Shown: piece by piece, positions 42,867 through 51,527 of the stretch
Layout of the letters: each line of letters begins with the position of its first letter
How positions within the stretch are numbered: position 1 is the stretch's first letter
Origin: Candidatus Celerinatantimonas neptuna
Lineage (GTDB): Bacteria > Pseudomonadota > Gammaproteobacteria > Enterobacterales > Celerinatantimonadaceae
Assembly: GCA_911810475.1 (NCBI GenBank)
Contig: OU461276.1
Coordinates: forward strand, 959,501 to 1,023,500
Length of the DNA: 64,000 nt
Direction of reading: 5' to 3'
The notes under the pieces: generated by a model
The model's database searches: none
The model's input: the letters and a program-made list of their open reading frames with translations, nothing else
What the model was told of the DNA's origin: nothing
Translations under genes and position numbers: made by a program

Positions 42867-44162
42867 ATGAGTCAATACACCCTTTCGGGAATGCTCATCC
42901 GAGATTATCAATTCAATGTACCCCTCGATTGGCAAAACCCCGATCCACAACAGACCATTCCGTTATTTAGCCGGGAAATCGTCGACCCATCCAAAGATCA
43001 TCAATCACTCCCTTTACTTTTATTCTTACAAGGTGGCCCCGGATGCAAATCACCGAGGCCTCTTTCAAGTGGCTTGCCCTGGTTATCCATCGCACTTAAA
43101 ACTCACCGGATCATTCTACTCGACCAGCGGGGAACAGGCCGAAGTGCTCGTGTCAATAGCCAGCTCATAGCCCAGATGACACCTGAAGAAGGACGAGACT
43201 ATTTACTTCATTTCAGAGCTGACAGCATTGTTGCAGATTGTGAGCACTTACGTCAAACACGCTACAAAGGGGTTCGTTGGGAAACGTTAGGTCAGAGTTA
43301 CGGCGGATTTATCACGCTGACTTACCTGTCAATCGCCCCACAAGGTTTGAGTGGTTGCTATATCACCGGTGGGCTGGCAGGTCTTCATGCCAGCGCAGAT
43401 GATGTTTATAAACTGACCTATCAGAGCGTTGCTGAAAAAAACGCAATCTACTATCAACGCTACCCGCAAGATGCCAAACAAATCGCCCGTATAGCCGATA
43501 TACTGGCCCATCAGGATATCAGACTACCCGATCATAGCCTTCTGAGTCTTGAACGCTTTCAATCATTAGGAATTTTATTGGGTAGTGGAAGTGGACTCGA
43601 ACAGATGCACTGGCTCATCGAAGAAGCACTCGAAACGACCACCCCAGGCCAGCTTAGCCATACTTTTTTATCTCAGGTACTGCACCTTAGCAACTATATC
43701 GATAACCCCCTTTATGCAGTCATGCACGAGAGCATTTATGGGCAGAGTCAACAGCCGACCAATTGGGCCGCAGCCCGTATCAAAGAAACATGTTCTGAAT
43801 TTTCAACAGATAAGCGTCCTTTAATGTTTACCGGTGAAATGATCTATCCATGGATGTTTAAACAGATCCATGCACTACAGCCATTTGCCCAAACGGTCGA
43901 AAAATTAGCAACCTATACTGGATTTACACCACTCTACAAACCAGATGTACTGGCCAGTAACCGTGTCCCTGTTGCTGCCGCTGTATATCAAAACGATATG
44001 TACGTCCCTCGCACCTTATCTCTTGATACAGCAGATCACATCCCGAATCTTCACACTTGGGTAAGCAATGAATTTGAACACGATGGCCTTCGCCAATCGC
44101 CCCATGTATTTATGAATTTACGTCAGATGATGTTCCAACAGGGCGGACCGCTACCCGCATAA
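42867..44162 (+). CDS. Proline iminopeptidase-like alpha/beta hydrolase (S33)
   Basis: The 431-residue protein has the S33 markers: FLQGGPGCKSPRP (oxyanion HGGPG-like), RIILLDQRGTGRSARV, and the nucleophile elbow LGQSYGGFITL. The late HDGLRQSPHV segment probably supplies the catalytic His. The length is typical of the larger prolyl aminopeptidase subgroup. It releases N-terminal Pro (or other residues) from peptides in the cytoplasm. It is monocistronic, ended by the hairpin at 44180-44202. Confidence 0.88.
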   Translation: MSQYTLSGMLIRDYQFNVPLDWQNPDPQQTIPLFSREIVDPSKDHQSLPLLLFLQGGPGCKSPRPLSSGLPWLSIALKTHRIILLDQRGTGRSARVNSQLIAQMTPEEGRDYLLHFRADSIVADCEHLRQTRYKGVRWETLGQSYGGFITLTYLSIAPQGLSGCYITGGLAGLHASADDVYKLTYQSVAEKNAIYYQRYPQDAKQIARIADILAHQDIRLPDHSLLSLERFQSLGILLGSGSGLEQMHWLIEEALETTTPGQLSHTFLSQVLHLSNYIDNPLYAVMHESIYGQSQQPTNWAAARIKETCSEFSTDKRPLMFTGEMIYPWMFKQIHALQPFAQTVEKLATYTGFTPLYKPDVLASNRVPVAAAVYQNDMYVPRTLSLDTADHIPNLHTWVSNEFEHDGLRQSPHVFMNLRQMMFQQGGPLPA

Positions 44163-44179
44163 CTTAAGGCGCTGTATGT

Positions 44180-44202
44180 CCTCCCCCAGAATCAGGGGGA
44201 GG
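44180..44202. terminator. Bidirectional hairpin terminator
   Basis: CCTCCCCC and GGGGGAGG pair perfectly over 8 bases around a 7-base loop, between the convergent aminopeptidase and MFS genes. Confidence 0.65.
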
Positions 44203-44208
44203 TTATAC

Positions 44209-45531
44209 TCAGGCAGCTGAAGATGCGAGATCCAACCGAGGACGGAACCGAATGACAGCCAGACTGGCAATCACACCAACGCAGCAGACGATTGCAACAT
44301 AATAAATAGGTGAAAGTGGGTTCTCCCGAATCATTGCACTGACCAGCATTGGCGTCGTACCGCCAAAAATGGCATAGGCCACATTATAAGAAAACGACAG
44401 GCCGGAGAAACGAATCGGCGCGGGGAAACTCTTCACGGCAATAGCCGGGACCACGCCGACTAACCCGACAAAGAAACCGACAACGGCATACATCGGGAAC
44501 AAAAATGTAGTGTCATGCAACATGGTGCTATAAAACACCCAATAGCTCACCGCCAGCCCCATACTGAACAGCGCCATAATCGGTCCATTCCCGAAACGAT
44601 CAGCAAGAGCACCTGAGACCAGACAACCAATAAGAATACACACAATCGCGACACTATTGGCTTCCAGCGAAATCTGAGGATCTAAATGAATCAACTTTTG
44701 CAAAAGAGCCGGCGTCATCAAAATAGTCACGACAATCGCGGCAGTCAATACCCAGGTCACAGCCATAGAAACCAGTACAGAGGGGCTATGATCCCTGATA
44801 ACCGATTTAATCGGTAACTCTTTTGACAGCAACTGACTGGCTTTCATTGCTTTAAAAATCGGTGTTTCATGTAACCAACGACGTAAATACATGGTAATGA
44901 AACCAAAAACACCACCCAATAAAAACGGCAAACGCCAGCCATAATCATGGATTTGGGTTGCATCCATACTAGCGTGCAAACCGGTTGCAACCAGTGAGCC
45001 AATCAAAATACCCGCAACCAGTCCGGCAGACAGCGTCCCACATGCTAAACCGATATGCCGTTTTGACACATGCTCTGTGACAAACACCCATGCCCCCGGA
45101 GCTTCACCGCCAATAGCGGCGCCTTGCAGCACCCGACATAGCAGTAGTAATAAAGGTGCGGCGATACCGATTGAAGCATATGTTGGCATAAGCCCGATTA
45201 ATGTTGTGGGGACAGCCATCAGAAAAATACTCAGCATAAACATCCGCTTACGACCGAATAAATCACCAAAATGCGCCATAATAATGCCACCTAACGGGCG
45301 GGCCAGATAGCCGGCAGCGAAAATACCGTAGGTTTGAACCTGACGTAGCCAGTCTGGCATATCCGATGGGAAAAACAGGCTTCCTACCACATTGGCAAAA
45401 TAAACGAAGATAACAAAATCATAAAATTCTAAAGCTCCGCCAAGAGCTGACAAACTTAAGGTTTTACTATCATTCCAGGTGATTCGATGATGTGATGTAT
45501 TGGTTTGCGTATGACTTGATTCCGTGTTCAT
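44209..45531 (-). CDS. MFS transporter, metabolite:H+ symporter (MHS) family
   Basis: The 440-residue protein has 12 helices with MHS signatures: LGGALEFYDFVIFVYFA in helix 1, GGIIMAHFGDLFGRKRMF (motif A), RVLQGAAIGGEAPGAWVF and PYGWRLPFLLGG-like DYGWRLPFLLGG. Relatives take up citrate, alpha-ketoglutarate, proline/betaine or shikimate with protons. The substrate cannot be told. It is a single gene. Confidence 0.9.
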   Translation of the reverse strand: MNTESSHTQTNTSHHRITWNDSKTLSLSALGGALEFYDFVIFVYFANVVGSLFFPSDMPDWLRQVQTYGIFAAGYLARPLGGIIMAHFGDLFGRKRMFMLSIFLMAVPTTLIGLMPTYASIGIAAPLLLLLCRVLQGAAIGGEAPGAWVFVTEHVSKRHIGLACGTLSAGLVAGILIGSLVATGLHASMDATQIHDYGWRLPFLLGGVFGFITMYLRRWLHETPIFKAMKASQLLSKELPIKSVIRDHSPSVLVSMAVTWVLTAAIVVTILMTPALLQKLIHLDPQISLEANSVAIVCILIGCLVSGALADRFGNGPIMALFSMGLAVSYWVFYSTMLHDTTFLFPMYAVVGFFVGLVGVVPAIAVKSFPAPIRFSGLSFSYNVAYAIFGGTTPMLVSAMIRENPLSPIYYVAIVCCVGVIASLAVIRFRPRLDLASSAA

Positions 45532-45758
45532 AGTAATCCGTTAATTGCTCTTATTATCTCTAAAAAAGTGAAAAAATTCATTTTTTACATTGTTTTAAAT
45601 GTTTTCTGTTAAAAATGATAGAAAATAGGACATTTCACAGATGTGATTAAGAATCATACTAGACTTCAGCATAAATGGAAGTCATTTTGTAACTTTTATG
45701 TGAAATAAAGTGAAATGAGAAGGTGTGATATCAATCAGCTATTTAAGATGGGACAAGC

Positions 45759-45784
45759 AGCCATGGACTAAAAGATCCATGGCT
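45759..45784 (-). terminator. Hairpin terminator after the MurA-like gene
   Basis: AGCCATGGA and TCCATGGCT pair perfectly over 9 bases around an 8-base loop, 10 bases past the stop on the minus strand. Confidence 0.6.
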
Positions 45785-45793
45785 TTAAGAAAG

Positions 45794-47086
45794 CTATTCA
45801 ACCCATTCGACATCTGCTCCCAATGCCTGCAAATTCGCCATTAGATTAGGATGAGCCCGTAGAATCGGATCCGCATTATTAATCACTGAAGAACCGGGGA
45901 TCTGCAATGCTGCAATTAAAAGTCCCAGCACAACCCGAATAATATAAGGCGCTTCAACATTGGCCGGGCGCAACCTCGGGCTGGTCATTAAAATTAAACG
46001 ATGCGGGTCGGCCAAAACCGTCTTAGCACCAAATTTAGATAACTCAGCGGTCCAGAATAATGCCCCTTCATATATTTTATTCCAGAACATCACCTCACCT
46101 TCACAGGCTACCGAAGCCCCAATCATTTGCGGCAAAATATCTGCAGGTAAATAAGGCCACGGGGCCGCTTCAAGCTTTATCACCGCTTCAGGTGTAAATG
46201 TGCTGGCTATTTTTTTATGACTGGCACCGGTTATCACACAGTCATCTTCTAGACGGACATTTAATCCCAACTGCTGATACGAATGCACAATCAATGGCAT
46301 ATGAACTGAAGCGCCACTTTGCATCCGAATCTGGCCATCTGTTGCGGCACCAATCGCTGCAAATGTCGACATTTCATGATGATCATCCGGTACACGAAAA
46401 TCAACGGCTGACAAATTCTCCACGCCATTTACACACATCACGTTTGTGCCAATACCCTGAATATCAGCCCCAGCCTGGTTAAGAAAATGAGCAAACGCCT
46501 GAATATGAGGTTCACATGCTGCATTGACAATACGGGATTGCCCCTTAGCCAACACGGCCATCATTAAGAAAGTCTCTGTGGCTGTAACCGACTGATATGG
46601 CGCCCAGTAATCACATCCTCTGGCGGGTTGTGTCATCTCAAGTTCTAATTCTTCCTGACACAAATTAACCGTTACCCCAAATGCTTTGAGGATTTGCAAA
46701 TGTGGATCGATCTCCCGTAGACCCAATTTACAACCACCAAGTTCCCGGCTCATTCTCACCTTTTTTAAACGCTGAACCAAAGGAGCAAATAACAAAACGG
46801 CAGAACGAATTCCCCCCGGGAAAGGAGGCACATCTCCATAAAATTGCTGATTGAGCCCATGGACAAGAATACGGCTCTGGGCATTATCCAGCTCCACTTC
46901 CCCACCGGCCCGCGTTAAAAATTCAGCAATCTTCATCGCGTCGGTAATCGGCGGACAATTACTTAAAGTTGTCTTCCCATCGAACAACAATGCAGCGCAC
47001 ATCATCGGTAACAAAGCATTTTTATTACCTGAAACGACAACATCTCCGGATAAAGCTTTTCCGCCATTGACAACGATCTTGGCCAA
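45794..47086 (-). CDS. MurA-like enolpyruvyltransferase paralogue (divergent)
   Basis: The 430-residue protein has the EPSP synthase/MurA inside-out barrel repeats. Conserved points: SGNKNALLPMM (Lys-Asn substrate residues), MSRELGGCKLGLREID with the PEP-reactive Cys position of MurA, and YLPADILPQ with the Asp. Divergent points: the usual FENRFMHVPEL block reads WNKIYEGALFWTAEL, and the TDLRAS block near the C-terminus reads EAPYIIRVVL. Canonical MurA is about 419 residues and lies with other housekeeping genes, which are absent here. I therefore read it as a specialised paralogue, possibly acting on another UDP-sugar or giving fosfomycin tolerance. A true MurA is not excluded. Confidence 0.75.
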   Translation of the reverse strand: MAKIVVNGGKALSGDVVVSGNKNALLPMMCAALLFDGKTTLSNCPPITDAMKIAEFLTRAGGEVELDNAQSRILVHGLNQQFYGDVPPFPGGIRSAVLLFAPLVQRLKKVRMSRELGGCKLGLREIDPHLQILKAFGVTVNLCQEELELEMTQPARGCDYWAPYQSVTATETFLMMAVLAKGQSRIVNAACEPHIQAFAHFLNQAGADIQGIGTNVMCVNGVENLSAVDFRVPDDHHEMSTFAAIGAATDGQIRMQSGASVHMPLIVHSYQQLGLNVRLEDDCVITGASHKKIASTFTPEAVIKLEAAPWPYLPADILPQMIGASVACEGEVMFWNKIYEGALFWTAELSKFGAKTVLADPHRLILMTSPRLRPANVEAPYIIRVVLGLLIAALQIPGSSVINNADPILRAHPNLMANLQALGADVEWVE

Positions 47087-47598
47087 AATAAATCCTCATT
47101 ATTCATCTGTATATTAAGCATAATTCTAACGAATTAAGCCTCAATTAACATATATCGACTAATCCATATTTATCAATATGTAAGATAAGTCAAAACAACG
47201 ACAAAAAAATGAAAATATAAACAGCTAAAAAGATCTTATTTGCAACATAACAATAAATAGTTCTAACACCTAAACAAAGCTGGGACAACAATTCATACCT
47301 TATTTAACCTCAACTCGGGATAAAAAGTCACAATGAATCACGATGGATTCATGATGGGTCAGTCTTGTTTTCTGATAGGGATTTAAGGTCGATTTCGGCA
47401 TTAAATCCCTATCAGAAAAGGCTTTCGTATCGCGAGTTAAGGTTATTTGATAATCAAAACGCTCTAGTCGCTCGTATAGTATAAAATCATCACTATATGA
47501 ATATTTCTGCCTATTTCAAATACAGATCACTATTGAGAAAATCGGATGACCACCATGTGATATCATATATTCCCCACCCTATCATCAAAGGATTAGCA
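47087..47598. other. Divergent intergenic region with a branched inverted repeat
   Basis: These 512 bases hold the 141-nt structure described separately at 47305-47445, then an AT-rich promoter-like stretch (TATAGTATAAAATC near 47480) before the nitroreductase gene. No protein gene was found. Confidence 0.5.
47305..47445. repeat. Nested inverted repeat, potential branched RNA or fold-back element
   Basis: An outer pair of 18-base arms (47305-47322 with 47428-47445, 16 of 18 matching) encloses two hairpins: ATGAATC/GATTCAT (47333-47352) and a perfect 19-base pair (47368-47386 with 47401-47419) with a 14-base loop. The whole could fold as a three-way junction in RNA or single-stranded DNA. I do not recognise it as a known riboswitch, integron attC site or REP element. 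Confidence 0.75.
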
Positions 47599-48324
47599 AT
47601 GAATCCGGCAATTGATCGGATGTGTCAGCACACATCTATCCGGAAATTTACCGATGACCCTATCCCAGCGGAACAGTTTTCAGCCATTCTAGATGCAGCC
47701 CAGGGAGCATCAACATCCAATTACCTTCAGGCATGTTCCATTATTCGTGTCACTGATGCTGAAAAACGGAATAAACTCGTTGAGATAAGTGGAGGGCAGA
47801 AATGGGTTGCCGAGGCTGCAGAATTCTTAGTCTGGTGCGTTGATTTCCATCGCCATCAACAAATTGAACCCTATGCAAAACTGGGTTATACAGAACAATT
47901 TTTAATCGGTGTTGTCGATACATCACTGATGGCGGAAAACGCTCTAGTTGCTGCAGAATCGCTCGGGTTAGGTGGCGTTTTTATTGGGGGCATCCGGAAT
48001 CAACCTGATGAAGTGGTCAAATTACTTGGGCTTCCGGAACAGGTTTTTCCATTATTTGGAATGTGTCTTGGGTACCCGGATCAAAAACCAACGGTACGAC
48101 CTCGCCTCCCACATGCCCTGATCATGCATGAAAACAGCTACACCCAATCAGCCGACTCATCGCTATTGGCCCAATATGACACCGATGTCTACCAGTATTA
48201 TGCTCACCGCCCTGGTATTGGAAAAGTTATGACCTGGAGTGAGCAAATCAAAGGGATCATAAAAAAAGAAGCCAGACCCCATATGCTCGATTCAATTCAG
48301 CGACAGGGTTTTATGAAAAAGTAA
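47599..48324 (+). CDS. nfsA: Oxygen-insensitive NADPH nitroreductase (NfsA-like)
   Basis: It has 241 residues from ATG 47599 behind AAAGGATTAGC, the same length as E. coli NfsA; the upstream frame is not family-like. FMN-binding motifs: HTSIRKFTDDPIPAEQF, QGASTSNYLQACSII, AAESLGLGGVFIGGIRN and FGMCLGYPDQKP. Reduces nitro compounds, quinones and similar acceptors with NADPH. Followed by a strong hairpin. Confidence 0.92.
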   Translation: MNPAIDRMCQHTSIRKFTDDPIPAEQFSAILDAAQGASTSNYLQACSIIRVTDAEKRNKLVEISGGQKWVAEAAEFLVWCVDFHRHQQIEPYAKLGYTEQFLIGVVDTSLMAENALVAAESLGLGGVFIGGIRNQPDEVVKLLGLPEQVFPLFGMCLGYPDQKPTVRPRLPHALIMHENSYTQSADSSLLAQYDTDVYQYYAHRPGIGKVMTWSEQIKGIIKKEARPHMLDSIQRQGFMKK

Positions 48325-48763
48325 TCCAAATCATCCATTGATTTCAGGCTGAGCATGAGATGCTCAGCCTATAACAGATCATCACCATTTTGAGCCAAAT
48401 CATTTACACCAAAATACCCGATGCCGTCACCAAAGACATGTAGCCAGCAAAGAGCAAACGATAAAGATTAAATCAGCCCATCAAATGAGATAGCTTATCG
48501 ATGACTAAATGTCATGTTCACTTGCGTGAATGAACAATTGATACCAAACTTACTGAGTCCGGTTTGTTTTATGATCAAAATTCATTCAAATCTAATCCGT
48601 TTGAAGCATGATCAAAGTACCAATGGTTTAACTAATTTACATGCCCGTTTTCAGTTCCTTAGTAAAGAACAGCAAAACCATTCCCCAGGTCAACGGATCC
48701 GATGCAGTTATGCAAATACCGACTTGATTTGAATTCAGTGCAACCGATTCGGGGAGAAGGCTT
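48325..48763. other. Intergenic region
   Basis: About 440 bases with a terminator hairpin at 48346-48370 and presumably the ThDP decarboxylase promoter. No gene was supported. Confidence 0.35.
48346..48370 (+). terminator. Hairpin terminator after nfsA
   Basis: AGGCTGAGCA and TGCTCAGCCT pair perfectly over 10 bases with a 5-base loop, 21 bases after the stop. The T-tract is weak. Confidence 0.6.
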
Positions 48764-50434
48764 ATGAAAAGCATCCAGACAATTGGGGATCACCTGATTA
48801 ATCGACTGGCAGAAATAGGGATCGAACATATATTTGGTGTCCCAGGCGACTATAATCTGGCATTCCTTGACCACATCATCAACCACCCATCCGTACAATG
48901 GGTTGGCACAGCAAATGAACTTAATGCAGCTTACGCAGCCGATGGCTATGCAAGAATCAAAGGCGCAGCCGCTATTGTAACGACATTTGGAGTCGGAGAA
49001 CTCAGCGCAATCAATGGCATTGCCGGCAGTTATGCCGAATATCTGCCGGTTTTACATATCGTCGGAGCCCCATCTACGACCTCTCAGACTAAATATGCAA
49101 AAATGCATCATACCCTGGCTGATGGTGATTTTTCTCACTTCACCCGTATGAGCGCAGAAGTCAGCGCAGCCTCTTGTGAGCTTACCGTTGAGAATGCCCC
49201 CGATGAAATTGACCGTGTATTACGAACAATGCTTACACAGCACCGGCCAGGATACCTTGTTATACCCACCAATGTCGCCTGTGCCCCACTACCTGAAAAA
49301 CCACAACCATTTTTATTCACACCACCGGCTTGCGATCCCAAACAACTCGATGCATTTTCTAAACAGGCCGCACAACATCTAATGCAGGCGAAAACCCGCG
49401 TTTTGCTAACCGATTTCTTAGCCGAACGATGGCATTGCCACTCCCTTATTGCGCAGTTATTACAGACACAAGCCCTCTTCAGTGCAACGACCATGGGCGG
49501 GAAAAGCATTATCACTGAAACGCAGTCTGGATTTTTAGGCATCTATGCTGGCACCGCCAGTCTGCCAACCGTACAACAGGCGGTCGAATCAGCTGATGCG
49601 TTAATCACCATAGGCACGTTCTTTTTTGACTTGGAAACATCCGGATTTTCTCATCAGCTTGATATCAGTCGCATGATTGATATCAGGCCTTTCTCAGCCC
49701 GAATTGGCGACACATTTTATCCCGATCTACCAATGAAAGAGGCCCTTCGCTGTCTGATTAAGATTATCCATCAACTGAAGCTTCCTCCAATCACACCTTC
49801 TGTCACGCGGCCTCATCTTGCAACACCAGAGGAAAACAACGAACCGCTCACTCAGATATCACTATTAGCCAACATTCAGAATTTTATTCGTGAGGATGAT
49901 TTGATCATTGCTGAACAGGGGTGTTCCTATTTCGGCGCAGTCAACCTGAAACTCCCCAAAAATGTCAAGTTCATTGCCCAACCGCTATGGGCATCGATTG
50001 GCTATTCGCTACCGGCAACGCTAGGCGCACAATTAGCAGATACTACACGCAGGACAATACTCCTAATCGGTGACGGGGCCGCACAGATGACAGCCCAATC
50101 ACTTGGAACGATATTACGCCATAGCCTAAATCCAATCATTTTGCTAACCAATAACCATGGATATACCGTCGAACGGGCAATTCATGGTGCCCAACAAACC
50201 TACAATGATATTGCCCAATGGAACTGGCCGCTACTGACCCAAGCTATGGGGCCTGGCAAAAAAATATTCTCTCAACAGGCCAACACCTCTCATGAGTTGA
50301 AACAAGCCCTGTTACAAGCCGACCAATCAAAATGTTTATGTATCATTGATGCCCATTTATCAGCTTTAGATATTCCTCCACTATTGGCAACCATCGCCAA
50401 AGCTGTTGAAGGCAAAAATACCGAGCTGCATTAG
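48764..50434 (+). CDS. ThDP-dependent 2-keto acid decarboxylase (indolepyruvate/pyruvate decarboxylase family)
   Basis: The 556-residue protein has the usual length of IpdC/PDC enzymes. N-terminal pyrimidine domain: IEHIFGVPGDYNLAFLD and TANELNAAYAADGYAR with the catalytic Glu. The C-terminal domain has the ThDP motif GDGAAQMTAQSLG ending at NNHGYTVERAIHG. HHTLADGD carries the two active-site His of this family. It turns indolepyruvate, phenylpyruvate or pyruvate into the aldehyde; the sequence does not settle which. Indolepyruvate would lead to indole-3-acetaldehyde and auxin. It is monocistronic. Confidence 0.9.
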   Translation: MKSIQTIGDHLINRLAEIGIEHIFGVPGDYNLAFLDHIINHPSVQWVGTANELNAAYAADGYARIKGAAAIVTTFGVGELSAINGIAGSYAEYLPVLHIVGAPSTTSQTKYAKMHHTLADGDFSHFTRMSAEVSAASCELTVENAPDEIDRVLRTMLTQHRPGYLVIPTNVACAPLPEKPQPFLFTPPACDPKQLDAFSKQAAQHLMQAKTRVLLTDFLAERWHCHSLIAQLLQTQALFSATTMGGKSIITETQSGFLGIYAGTASLPTVQQAVESADALITIGTFFFDLETSGFSHQLDISRMIDIRPFSARIGDTFYPDLPMKEALRCLIKIIHQLKLPPITPSVTRPHLATPEENNEPLTQISLLANIQNFIREDDLIIAEQGCSYFGAVNLKLPKNVKFIAQPLWASIGYSLPATLGAQLADTTRRTILLIGDGAAQMTAQSLGTILRHSLNPIILLTNNHGYTVERAIHGAQQTYNDIAQWNWPLLTQAMGPGKKIFSQQANTSHELKQALLQADQSKCLCIIDAHLSALDIPPLLATIAKAVEGKNTELH

Positions 50435-50453
50435 ATAATCCATAGCTACTATC

Positions 50454-50497
50454 TTCAGGCTGGGTACAAATTTTTCAAATTGCTAACCCAACCTGAA
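50454..50497. terminator. Bidirectional hairpin between convergent genes
   Basis: TTCAGGCTGGGT pairs with ACCCAACCTGAA (one mismatch in 12) around a 20-base T-rich loop. Confidence 0.5.
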
Positions 50498-50504
50498 ATT
50501 GACA

Positions 50505-51107
50505 TCAGTTCAACTTCAGATAGCCATATTCATAACCAATATCAATAGCAACAAAAACCAGAACCCACGCCATCACCCAATTAAAAACCCGAAAATAAAC
50601 AGGGTTTTCAATTCGCTTGCCGACCCATCGTCCCACCAGCGAATAACTGCCTGGAGCGCAAAATGCAAAGACGGTGAAAACCAAAGACCACAACATAACC
50701 GAGCTACCGGCCACGCCAGCAGCCGGAAACTGAATCGTTGTTATCGGTAAAGTCACAATAAACGCTTTGGGATTAAGTAGTTGCACAAACAAACCGTCCC
50801 AAAAAGAAAGTTGCAATTGCTCTGGCAACTCGCCAACCCGAATCTCTTTTTTAGCCATCCCCCAGGCCACATACAAGATATAGCCACTGCCCCCCAGACT
50901 GATATAAGGAAGCAAGGCATGTGGAATCACAGTGACACCCAAAAATCCAAAGGCCATAAAAAAAATAAACATCGCACATGCGACACCTGCAAAAAACCCC
51001 AGATGCGCCCGGGTCTTACCGTTAAGTCCTCCATGCAAACCGATGAGATTAACCGGTCCCGGTGTATACATAATACTCATCGCATAAGCAAAGATACCAA
51101 GCAACAT
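50505..51107 (-). CDS. LysE/RhtB-family amino acid exporter
   Basis: It has 200 residues from MLLGIFAYAMSIMYTPGPVN, behind GGGGAGATAATC; the longer frame adds an unlikely polar N-terminus. Six helices and the LysE signature TPGPVNLIGLHGGL are visible, with the GGSGYILYVAWGMAK and LLNPKAFI motifs. It exports amino acids or related compounds. Alone on the minus strand after the kpd-like locus. Confidence 0.87.
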   Translation of the reverse strand: MLLGIFAYAMSIMYTPGPVNLIGLHGGLNGKTRAHLGFFAGVACAMFIFFMAFGFLGVTVIPHALLPYISLGGSGYILYVAWGMAKKEIRVGELPEQLQLSFWDGLFVQLLNPKAFIVTLPITTIQFPAAGVAGSSVMLWSLVFTVFAFCAPGSYSLVGRWVGKRIENPVYFRVFNWVMAWVLVFVAIDIGYEYGYLKLN

Positions 51108-51249
51108 GATTATCTCCCCATTGTCATCACGTTCAGGTAACAAAGCATAATCAATAGCCAGTTATCAGACTTGAACAAAGTTGCTCAATTGGTTTGCAAG
51201 AGTGGAATAACAATAAAATAAAGGATTCGTTTGAACACAAAAGAAATGG

Positions 51250-51283
51250 CTCCTCTACCAGAGAAAGCTCCCAGGTAGAAGAG
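51250..51283 (-). terminator. Hairpin terminator after the hydroxyarylate decarboxylase operon
   Basis: CTCCTCTACC pairs with GGTAGAAGAG (9 of 10) shortly after the subunit D stop at 51297. Confidence 0.5.
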
Positions 51284-51296
51284 TGAATAACCAACG

Positions 51297-51527
51297 CTAA
51301 TTATCTGAGAGTAAAGGCGGAATTGTCGGTACCTGCGGCGCATGATCTATATCTTCCTGAGTCATTTTAAAAGCATCAGGATAATGCCCACGGCTGGTGC
51401 GACGTAATGGTTCTGTTGAGCGCCAGGTATACAGACAATGCTGACATTGATGCACTGTCCAAACACCTTCAACAGGTGATTCTACTAACAATTCAATATG
51501 CTCATCGGCACAACGTGGACAAATCAT
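51297..51527 (-). CDS. kpdD: Non-oxidative hydroxyarylic acid decarboxylase subunit D
   Basis: The 76-residue protein starts at MICPRCADEHIELL, behind AGGAGAAGAGCTC; the longer frame lacks family match. It has two Cys-x2-Cys-like pairs (CPRC, CQHC) and the family-typical TEPLRRTSRGHYPDAFKMT and APQVPTIPPL. This small subunit accompanies the UbiD-like C subunit in vanillate/4-hydroxybenzoate decarboxylases (BsdD/VdcD/KpdD). Its ATG overlaps the subunit C stop by 4 bases. Confidence 0.93.
   Translation of the reverse strand: MICPRCADEHIELLVESPVEGVWTVHQCQHCLYTWRSTEPLRRTSRGHYPDAFKMTQEDIDHAPQVPTIPPLLSDN

Noticed and set aside
47305-47445. Integron attC site
   Set aside because: The arms lack the GTTRRRY core and its complement at the ends, and there is no integrase or cassette array.
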